DNA from: Rhodospirillales bacterium
GTDB lineage: Bacteria; Pseudomonadota; Gammaproteobacteria; Steroidobacterales; Rariloculaceae
Reading direction: 5' to 3'
Length of the DNA: 11,256 nt
Assembly: GCA_024640665.1 (NCBI GenBank)
Contig: JAHEEO010000034.1
Location: 6,333-17,588, forward strand
Shown piece by piece: positions 6,866 through 11,256 of this stretch. Under the pieces are notes generated by a model. The model saw only the letters and a program-made list of their open reading frames with translations. It searched no databases and was not told the origin of the DNA. A program made the translations under genes and the position numbers. How positions within the stretch are numbered: the first letter of the stretch is position 1; the number at the start of each line of letters is the position of its first letter.

Positions 6866-7243
6866 CTAGCGTTTTTCGATAATCAGTACTTGGTACCGAC
6901 CTCTTGGTCCGATAAACGATGCGGCAAGCCAACTGACAAAAGTCACGATGAGCCAGCCGAACATTGCGGGTAAAAAACCGGTAACAACGAAGCCGTCCAG
7001 CATCCATGCAACGAGTCCGAACATCGCTGCGTTGATGGCCAGCAAGAACAGGCCAAGCGTAATAATTGTTATCGGTAGCGTGAGTACGACCGCAATGGGC
7101 CGAATGACTGCGTTGACAATGCCCATCAAGGCTGCAGCAAGTATGAGTGTGCCCGGTCCGGCGATGGTGACCCCGGGAATAATCCACGCGGCAGCAGCCA
7201 AGCCCAGCGCAGTAATCAACATGCGAATAATGATTCCTGTCAT
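6866..7243 (-). CDS. PF04020 'phage holin family' small membrane protein
   Basis: A 125-residue membrane protein with four predicted helices (about 5-26, 31-49, 56-81 and 90-111). The pattern G-I-V-N-A-V-I-R-P-I (41-50), L-P-I-T-I-I-T-L-G-L-F (56-66) and I-N-A-A-M (70-74) is characteristic of the PF04020 family (YvlD-like, named 'phage holin superfamily IV'). Members are common chromosomal genes in bacteria, are not known to lyse cells, and no phage genes surround this one, so the name should not be read as prophage. Function is unknown; envelope stress is sometimes inferred. A strong AAGGAG lies about 7 bases before the ATG. It follows the seven-helix gene after 18 bases, so the two are very likely one operon. 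The C-terminal tail (residues 112-125, R-G-R-Y-Q-V ... E-K-R) is basic. Confidence 0.9.
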   Translation of the reverse strand: MTGIIIRMLITALGLAAAAWIIPGVTIAGPGTLILAAALMGIVNAVIRPIAVVLTLPITIITLGLFLLAINAAMFGLVAWMLDGFVVTGFLPAMFGWLIVTFVSWLAASFIGPRGRYQVLIIEKR

Positions 7244-7261
7244 TGTGGTTCTCCTTGCCGG

Positions 7262-7999
7262 CTAGGACAGCGGCAATTGCACAAGCCAACGGCAAAACGA
7301 CTGCCAAGCCGGCAGGTTGTGAAACGTCAAGACTGAAACGTGATAAACCAGCAGAATCATAAACGCGATGGGGAATGCGTATGTCTTGTTTTGCGACCGC
7401 ATGTCGAAAATCGAAAGAATGAGTAAAATCAGCTCCGCGAGCAGGAACCCTGCAACGGGCAAGATCGGCGTACCTGCAATTCTTGGCACTAAGCCGACGA
7501 TTGATGGCACATACGCCCCGATGAGTCTGTCTGTAACTGGGGTAAATAGGGGGAAAAGCGTGGCAACCATATAGCGCGCATGAGCGGGCGCGTTGTGTCG
7601 GTGATAGATCGCCAAGCCAAAAAGAAGTGCAAAGGCCACTAGGGCGTTGAATATCAGCGCTATGAAATAGAATGCGGCCGGCGGCAATTGCTGTGGCGGA
7701 ATGCCCTGCAATCGGAAGTGCATGAAGTTAAGGGTTACGATGATAAGAGCGGGCGCTAGCACATACGAGAGTTTGCCGATTCTGCGATGCAATGGCCGGC
7801 GCCTGTTTCGGATCAATAGCGCTTGAGTTACGAGCAGCCCTAGCCATGACAGCATCGCAATGCCATGGGCATGAAAGTGATAGGTGGGCTGCTCGTCAAG
7901 CCGAGAAAAATAGCTGGGCCAAAATGCCAGCACGGTGAAGCCTAGAAATACGATGAAAGCGAAAACGCTGTTTCGATTGAGCGCATTGGTGATATTCAT
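7262..7999 (-). CDS. seven-helix membrane protein with histidine motifs (DUF2306-like?)
   Basis: A 245-residue integral membrane protein with about seven helices (roughly 11-30, 46-63, 77-95, 107-132, 143-163, 178-198 and 207-226). Histidines cluster at membrane borders: Y-H-F-H-A-H-G (40-46), P-L-H-R-R-I-G-K (69-76), M-H-F (93-95), Y-H-R-H (132-135) and A-H-A-R-Y-M (139-144), and they may bind haem or a metal. The pairing of H-x-H-x-H-G with a later H-R-R-I-G-K-L-S-Y resembles DUF2306-type membrane proteins, but I hold that assignment loosely. The open frame extends back to 8083, but the extra 28 residues are polar, cross the hairpin region and lack a membrane pattern; ATG 7999 is preferred. 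There is no ribosome binding site before it, but a TATACT hexamer ends six bases upstream, so the message may be leaderless. Likely operon with the holin-family gene. Confidence 0.78.
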   Translation of the reverse strand: MNITNALNRNSVFAFIVFLGFTVLAFWPSYFSRLDEQPTYHFHAHGIAMLSWLGLLVTQALLIRNRRRPLHRRIGKLSYVLAPALIIVTLNFMHFRLQGIPPQQLPPAAFYFIALIFNALVAFALLFGLAIYHRHNAPAHARYMVATLFPLFTPVTDRLIGAYVPSIVGLVPRIAGTPILPVAGFLLAELILLILSIFDMRSQNKTYAFPIAFMILLVYHVSVLTFHNLPAWQSFCRWLVQLPLS

Positions 8000-8005
8000 T
8001 TCGGC

Positions 8006-8011
8006 AGTATA
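8006..8011 (-). promoter_or_regulatory. possible -10 element of a leaderless transcript
   Basis: Read on the minus strand, TATACT lies six bases before the ATG at 7999. This spacing would put the transcription start at or next to the A of the start codon. The absence of any Shine-Dalgarno sequence in that gap agrees with a leaderless message. No good -35 box was seen 16-18 bases upstream. Confidence 0.35.
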
Positions 8012-8054
8012 ACAACAGCTTGCCAGGTATCGGTCCGAGCAAACCTGCCTGCTC

Positions 8055-8085
8055 GATTGAACGGGGCGTTTTGCCCCGCTCAATC
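8055..8085 (-). terminator. strong hairpin after ahpD, probable terminator
   Basis: GATTGA-A-CGGGGC pairs with GCCCCG-C-TCAATC around the loop GTTTT: 12 base pairs and one A/C mismatch over 13 positions. It begins 15 bases after the ahpD stop on the minus strand, the usual place for an intrinsic terminator. No T-run follows on either strand, so termination may be partial, or the stem may instead protect the 3' end of the ahpCD message. Confidence 0.5.
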
Positions 8086-8099
8086 CAGCTCAAGTAGCC

Positions 8100-8657
8100 T
8101 CACGCTGCTTGGCGTTCGCTTTGCGCTGAGCTGCCCGCTTCAATCGCGACGGCAAGCCCGTGTACGACGGCCGCAATGCGGAGCGCGCTCTGCACACCTT
8201 CGGCAGTGATCGCTGCTTTGCGCACCACGGCTTCGTGCGCACTCAAACACATGCCGCAACCGTTGATGGCCGAAACCGCCAATGAATAGATCTCAAAGTC
8301 GACCTTATCTACGCCGGGATTTGCGATGACATTCATCCGCAGCTTTGCTTGCATTTTCAGATACTCGGTATTGCTGAGCATGTGCGTGGCCCGATAATAG
8401 ATATTGTTCATTGCCATGATCGAAGCGGCAGCCTGAGCGGCATTGAGCTGATTGGGCGGCAGCTCGGCCATGGCAAGCTTCTCAAAATGCCGGCGTAGTT
8501 CGCTATTTCTTGCGGCAATGCTTGAAGCATAAGCCGTAGCGAGTATCTGGGTCTTTGTTAGTCCTGGAGACCCTTCCGCTGTCAGCACGCTTGAGAAATT
8601 GAGTTTCAAATCTTTGGCGTACGCTGGAATCAAGTTCTTTATCGATTCAATATCCAT
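8100..8657 (-). CDS. ahpD: alkyl hydroperoxidase AhpD (carboxymuconolactone-decarboxylase fold)
   Basis: A 185-residue AhpD. In Mycobacterium tuberculosis AhpD re-reduces oxidised AhpC, itself fed by dihydrolipoamide from lipoyl enzymes, and has weak peroxidase activity. The active centre is clear: Glu122, Cys134-G-M-Cys137 and His141. The spacing is the same as in the mycobacterial protein (Glu118, Cys130, Cys133, His137), although the His within the mycobacterial CxxC is Met here. The rest is helical, as expected for the fold, and the length fits. I chose the ATG at 8657, 13 bases after the ahpC stop, because GGAG precedes it by about 8 bases; an in-frame ATG at 8681 would overlap ahpC and lacks such a site. 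With ahpC it forms a two-gene operon ending at a hairpin. No ahpF is present, so AhpD is the likely reductant. Confidence 0.93.
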   Translation of the reverse strand: MDIESIKNLIPAYAKDLKLNFSSVLTAEGSPGLTKTQILATAYASSIAARNSELRRHFEKLAMAELPPNQLNAAQAAASIMAMNNIYYRATHMLSNTEYLKMQAKLRMNVIANPGVDKVDFEIYSLAVSAINGCGMCLSAHEAVVRKAAITAEGVQSALRIAAVVHGLAVAIEAGSSAQSERQAA

Positions 8658-8670
8658 TAGTTTATCTCCG

Positions 8671-9207
8671 TTACGCGGCAACTAAATTCTCATCGCCGGC
8701 TTGCCAGTTACAAGCGCACAACTCATCCGTTTGCAGCGCATCGAGTACACGAATAACTTCGTTTACATTTCGCCCAACATTCATGTCTGTTACCGAAGCG
8801 AATCGAATGAGCCCTTCTGGATCGACAATGAACGTGGCGCGCTTCGCAACGCCTTCAGGGTCCAGAACGCCTAGCGCAGAACTCAAGTCTTTGCGAATGT
8901 CAGCCAGCATCGGGAACGGCAGTCCTCGCAAGTCCTTATGGTCATTACGCCATGCCAGATGCACGAATTCGCTGTCGACCGAGCAGCCGAGCACTTGAGT
9001 GTCTCTATCCGCAAATTGCTCATTTTGCCGGCCGAACTCTGCGATTTCGGTCGGGCAGACGAACGTAAAATCTTTGGGCCAGAAGAATACAACCAGCCAC
9101 TTCCCGGTGTATTGGTCGTGCCGAATTGTCTCGAACGCCGTGCTCAAATCTTCTGACACGGTTGCCTTGAGTTCAAACTCTGGGAATTTGTCACCTACGG
9201 TTAGCAT
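8671..9207 (-). CDS. ahpC: peroxiredoxin AhpC
   Basis: A 178-residue two-cysteine peroxiredoxin that reduces hydrogen peroxide, organic peroxides and probably peroxynitrite in the cytoplasm. The catalytic motif P-K-D-F-T-F-V-C (44-51) gives Pro44, Thr48 and the peroxidatic Cys51; Arg123 is the conserved arginine. The C-terminus has D-E-L-C-A-C-N-W (Cys164 and Cys166), the paired resolving cysteines seen in Mycobacterium tuberculosis AhpC (Cys174/Cys176), which works with AhpD instead of AhpF. This agrees with ahpD directly downstream. The ATG at 9207 has AGAGGA about 8 bases upstream. The gene is divergent from a cupin gene, with a 135-base region between them that holds a 15-base dyad. No oxyR lies nearby in the window. 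Confidence 0.95.
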   Translation of the reverse strand: MLTVGDKFPEFELKATVSEDLSTAFETIRHDQYTGKWLVVFFWPKDFTFVCPTEIAEFGRQNEQFADRDTQVLGCSVDSEFVHLAWRNDHKDLRGLPFPMLADIRKDLSSALGVLDPEGVAKRATFIVDPEGLIRFASVTDMNVGRNVNEVIRVLDALQTDELCACNWQAGDENLVAA

Positions 9208-9214
9208 TGATATA

Positions 9215-9228
9215 TCCTCTCAATTGAG
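9215..9228 (-). promoter_or_regulatory. ahpC ribosome binding site overlapped by a palindrome
   Basis: On the minus strand AGAGGA (9215-9220) lies about 8 bases before the ahpC ATG. It partly overlaps the perfect 10-base palindrome CTCAATTGAG (9219-9228), and a GC-rich repeat, GCGCG-GA-GCGCGC, lies just upstream. Weak secondary structure at the ribosome binding site is possible; a regulatory effect is conjecture. Confidence 0.4.
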
Positions 9229-9282
9229 CGCGGAGCGCGCGATTTCATAATCTTCGAGCGCTATCGTAAGATTCGAACTACC

Positions 9283-9297
9283 ATCTGTCTAACAGAT
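9283..9297. promoter_or_regulatory. 15-base perfect dyad between ahpC and the cupin gene
   Basis: ATCTGT-CTA-ACAGAT is a perfect inverted repeat (6 + 3 + 6) in the ahpC/cupin divergent region. It sits 45 bases before the cupin ATG and 75 bases before ahpC. It would overlap the -35 region of a possible cupin promoter with TATATC (9307-9312) as -10, and also a weak minus-strand box TTAGAC paired with TACGAT (9263-9268 on the plus strand). It does not match the OxyR consensus. A dimeric regulator controlling both genes would explain it. Confidence 0.4.
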
Positions 9298-9342
9298 TAA
9301 AAAGCATATATCATTCGATTTATTAGAAGAAAGGCGACGGCT

Positions 9343-9840
9343 ATGTATAAGCGCAATGTTAATGACATCAACTGGGTGGAAATGCAGCATGGACAGCTAT
9401 TTCAAAACGAAAGAAAGATGCTGACGCCGCTGCACGAGGCGTATATCCCGAAGGTGGGTTGTTCCATTTACAGGCTCAAGCCGGGCAAACGTGCGTTTCC
9501 TCTGCATGAACACTTGGCGAATGATGAAGCGATTCTAATTACCCGCGGTGTCGGCATGCTGCAGTACGGTGAGGAGGAGATCGCGCTTATTGAGGGCGAC
9601 TATATTCATCTGCCGGCAGCATCTGGCAGGGCGCACCATATGATCAATTCTGGCGAGACGGATCTCGAGTACTTGTGTATTTCGAGCATGCTGTCGCCGG
9701 AAATCGTGAAGTACCCAGAATCTAATAAGCTTGGAGCCATGTCGTATGTCGCGCCCGCCGAAGGCGAGGCCAGGAGCCGGATGGTGACATTTCTGCGCCA
9801 CGAACCGGTGGAGTACTGGGACGGGGAAGCTGACGAATAA
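9343..9840 (+). CDS. single-domain cupin protein
   Basis: A 165-residue cupin. The first cupin motif is seen in P-L-H-E-H-L-A-N-D-E (53-62), giving metal ligands His55, His57 and Glu62 followed by T-R-G-V-G. The second is in G-D-Y-I-H-L-P-A-A-S-G-R-A-H-H-M-I-N (85-102), with His98 or His99 as fourth ligand. All four metal-binding positions are therefore present, so it should bind a metal such as Fe, Mn or Zn. The family spans dioxygenases, isomerases and binding proteins, so the substrate cannot be named. No leader is present, so it is cytoplasmic. The acidic tail (E-Y-W-D-G-E-A-D-E) is unremarkable. It starts at ATG with AAGAAAGG about 10 bases upstream. It is divergent from ahpC and 64 bases before the SnoaL-like gene, which has its own strong ribosome binding site. 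Confidence 0.88.
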   Translation: MYKRNVNDINWVEMQHGQLFQNERKMLTPLHEAYIPKVGCSIYRLKPGKRAFPLHEHLANDEAILITRGVGMLQYGEEEIALIEGDYIHLPAASGRAHHMINSGETDLEYLCISSMLSPEIVKYPESNKLGAMSYVAPAEGEARSRMVTFLRHEPVEYWDGEADE

Positions 9841-9892
9841 AACAGCAGGCCCAATTCTTGTGCGTTAAGCTGCTTTCGGCAGTGGCGTTTTC

Positions 9893-9898
9893 GGAGGA
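9893..9898 (+). promoter_or_regulatory. strong ribosome binding site of the SnoaL-like gene
   Basis: GGAGGA lies 6 bases before the ATG at 9905 and fixes that start. A small stem CTGC-tttcg-GCAG (9870-9882) just upstream is too short to call a terminator, so read-through from the cupin gene is likely. Confidence 0.75.
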
Positions 9899-9904
9899 TT
9901 CAAG

Positions 9905-10507
9905 ATGAAGCATCAACGTATCAGCAGGCTCGCTTATGGGGCTGCTGCAATTTTGGCAATCAGTGTGGTGTCATTTTTCGCAGGCAAACAGCAGAGTATC
10001 GTTACGCGAGCTCTGGCGCAGGAAAATTCGACGCTGTCTGCATTGGATTATCAAGAAATTACTCAGCTGATTAATCGTTATGCATACGGCATAGATACGT
10101 GTGCTATGAACGGTTACGAGTATGCAAATGTCTTTACCGAGAACGGCAGGTTTATCGACAATAACTCAGATGCCGGTTTTGCAGCCGGTGGCAGGGTGCT
10201 TGCTGAGGGACGGGCGGCCTTGGCCGAGCTTGTCGGTGGCGGTTCGCGCGGTTGCGAAACCAAGCTGGTGTGGACCGATTGGAGTCATCTCATGCTCAAC
10301 CATGAAATCACGCCGACGCCAAGTGGTGCTTCAGGTCGTGTCTATTTAATGCAGGTTGGAATGAACGGTCCCGGTAGCATCGAGCGCCACGGCGGTTACG
10401 AAGATCGTTACGTTAGAACGGCCGAAGGCTGGCGAATCGAGTCGCGAATGCATGTGCGCAACAAGGCCTGGCATGCGCCGGCGTTGCAAACACCCGATTT
10501 GCACTAG
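9905..10507 (+). CDS. exported SnoaL-like (NTF2-fold) protein
   Basis: A 200-residue protein with an N-terminal leader or membrane anchor (basic K-H-Q-R-I-S-R, hydrophobic 9-26, possible cleavage near A-L-A-Q at 36-39), followed by an NTF2-like domain of the SnoaL_4 type at about 45-187. Typical features are the opening helix Q-E-I-T-Q-L-I-N-R-Y-A-Y-G-I-D (50-64), V-F-T-E-N-G-R-F (76-83), G-R-A-A-L-A-E-L (102-109), a conserved-position His128, and the closing strands Y-E-D-R-Y-V-R-T-A-E-G-W-R-I-E-S (165-180). Relatives include polyketide cyclases, dehydratases and hydroxylating-dioxygenase small subunits, but many are uncharacterised; no aromatic-ring dioxygenase partner is here. The leader is unusual for a fold that is mostly cytoplasmic and suggests periplasmic action. 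Two cysteines in the mature part (66 and 117) could form a disulfide. It lies 34 bases before the Kef-type gene. Confidence 0.82.
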   Translation: MKHQRISRLAYGAAAILAISVVSFFAGKQQSIVTRALAQENSTLSALDYQEITQLINRYAYGIDTCAMNGYEYANVFTENGRFIDNNSDAGFAAGGRVLAEGRAALAELVGGGSRGCETKLVWTDWSHLMLNHEITPTPSGASGRVYLMQVGMNGPGSIERHGGYEDRYVRTAEGWRIESRMHVRNKAWHAPALQTPDLH

Positions 10508-10541
10508 TCGCCGGAAAACCTGTACCTAGCGCGGCTTTGTA

Positions 10542-11256
10542 ATGGCGTTTTTATTCGAAGTTTTCGTCTTCCTCGTTGCCGGGCTCGTAGTCGTGCCGCT
10601 GTGCCACTGGATGGGGCTGAGTTCGGTGCTTGGGTATTTGCTTGCGGGACTGCTGATAGGCCCGAGCGGTTTCGCGTTCATCGGCGATGCCGCCGAGGTG
10701 CTGCATTTCGCTGAACTCGGTGTCGTGTTTTTGCTGTTCATTATTGGCTTGGAGCTGCAGCCACGCCGGTTGTGGGTGATGCGAAAGCTGGTTTTCGGGT
10801 TGGGTATCGGGCAGATAATCGCTACGGCAGTACTCATTGCAGCCGCGTGCCTGTGGCTGCTCAATTTGAATTTTTCAGCGTCGGTGCTCATCGGCTTCGC
10901 ATTGGCCCTCTCGAGCACGGCGTTTGTGCTGCAGCTGCTTGGTGAGCAAAAGAAACTCAATAAGCCTCATGGGCGCGCGGCATTCGGCACGTTGCTGATG
11001 CAGGATGTTGCCGTCATTCCGGCGATTGCGTTCATCAACATTTTTACCGCAGCGCCGGGGTCCGACGCCGGTTTGAATCCGTTGTACCTCGCTTTAGTAG
11101 TCATTGGCTTGATAGTCGCGCGTTTTCTTCTGCGGCCGGCACTGAGATTCGTCGCAGCGACGGGCATCCATGAGTTGTTCACCGCCGCATCGTTGGCCCT
11201 TGTTGTCGGTGCTGCGCTGGCAATGGATAGTGTTGGCCTTTCTATGGGGCTCGGCG
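10542..11256 (+). CDS. KefB/KefC-type monovalent cation:proton antiporter, N-terminal part (3' end outside window)
   Basis: The frame runs open from ATG 10542 to the window edge, giving 238 residues of a CPA2-family antiporter. These inner-membrane proteins exchange K+ or Na+ for H+, and Kef members are gated by glutathione adducts to protect against electrophiles. Visible hallmarks are G-Y-L-L-A-G-L-L-I-G-P (31-41), H-F-A-E-L-G-V-V-F-L-L-F-I-I-G-L-E-L (55-72), A-L-S-S-T-A (122-127) and L-L-M-Q-D-V-A-V-I-P (151-160), which contains the family Gln-Asp pair. About seven helices are present, and any TrkA-N/RCK domain lies outside the window. A TAG at 10527 just upstream in frame supports this start, although there is no clear ribosome binding site. 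Whether it is KefB, KefC or another CPA2 member cannot be decided without the C-terminus. Confidence 0.9.
   Translation, partial: MAFLFEVFVFLVAGLVVVPLCHWMGLSSVLGYLLAGLLIGPSGFAFIGDAAEVLHFAELGVVFLLFIIGLELQPRRLWVMRKLVFGLGIGQIIATAVLIAAACLWLLNLNFSASVLIGFALALSSTAFVLQLLGEQKKLNKPHGRAAFGTLLMQDVAVIPAIAFINIFTAAPGSDAGLNPLYLALVVIGLIVARFLLRPALRFVAATGIHELFTAASLALVVGAALAMDSVGLSMGLG

Noticed and set aside
6866..7243. Evidence of a prophage from the 'holin' family name
   Set aside because: PF04020 proteins are widespread chromosomal membrane proteins, and no phage, integrase or lysis gene is in the window.
6834..7307. 157-codon minus-strand open frame
   Set aside because: It covers the PF04020 gene in another frame. 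Its product is rich in Cys and His with no sensible helix pattern, while the overlapping frame has a strong ribosome binding site and a family match.
8000..8083. Upstream extension of the seven-helix protein to 8083
   Set aside because: It adds 28 polar residues running into the hairpin at 8055-8085 and has no better ribosome binding site; ATG 7999 gives a normal membrane-protein start.
8658..8681. Upstream ahpD start at 8681
   Set aside because: It would overlap ahpC by 11 bases and lacks a ribosome binding site, whereas ATG 8657 has GGAG at good spacing and matches the family N-terminus.
9241..9300. OxyR binding site upstream of ahpC
   Set aside because: Only scattered ATAG/CTAT-like bits are present; the four-part spaced consensus is not met.
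10526..10960. 144-codon minus-strand open frame
   Set aside because: Low-complexity Ser/Thr/Pro/Lys-rich product, antisense to the clear Kef-type antiporter gene; a shadow of GC-biased codons.
1..11256. CRISPR array, tRNA, rRNA, insertion sequence or long direct repeat
   Set aside because: Reading both strands by eye showed no regularly spaced repeats, cloverleaf-like segments, rRNA signatures or transposase-like frames.

Overview
The window looks like a chromosomal segment of a Gram-negative proteobacterium, most likely a gammaproteobacterium. The grounds are an outer-membrane-type lipoprotein of the DUF2799 family, a periplasmic TPR protein with a TonB-like C-terminus, a c-type cytochrome, a Kef-type antiporter, several Sec or Tat leaders, and moderate GC content (judged by eye). 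No rRNA, tRNA, CRISPR array, transposase, integrase or phage structural gene is visible. Both ends cut genes: a c-type cytochrome at the left and a Kef-type antiporter at the right. No gene-free stretch exceeds 300 bases; the longest is about 232 bases (4668-4899).

Left part (2-3139), all on the plus strand: the end of a c-type cytochrome, a four-helix membrane protein of unknown function, a universal stress protein, an exported alpha/beta hydrolase whose TTG start overlaps the stress-protein stop (TTGA), and then, after a 206-base gap holding a Fur-box-like sequence, a secreted DUF1554/lectin-like protein. The first four could be one transcript.

Centre (3189-6782): a large minus-strand exported TPR/TonB-C protein is divergent from a plus-strand enolase-superfamily enzyme. 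That enzyme has a twin-arginine leader and the D-x-H metal-site pattern of sugar-acid dehydratases. It converges, with a 4-base overlap of stops, on a minus-strand DUF2799 lipoprotein.

Right-centre (6866-9207), all on the minus strand: ahpC then ahpD, a 13-position hairpin, a histidine-rich seven-helix membrane protein, and a small PF04020 'phage holin family' membrane protein. AhpC carries the C-A-C resolving pair and AhpD the E...CxxC...H centre, so together they form a peroxide-reducing pair of the type known from Mycobacterium tuberculosis. Divergent from ahpC is a cupin protein, and the region between holds a perfect 15-base dyad. Next come an exported SnoaL-like (NTF2-fold) protein and the start of a KefB/KefC-type antiporter.

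Several genes fit a stress or envelope theme (peroxide defence, universal stress protein, Kef antiporter, exported lectin-like, TPR and lipoprotein genes), but I see no single obvious new multi-gene system. The most notable points are the exported enolase-superfamily enzyme, the TPR/TonB-C fusion, the ahpCD/cupin divergent region with its dyad, the candidate Fur box before the lectin-like gene, and a possible leaderless start for the seven-helix protein.
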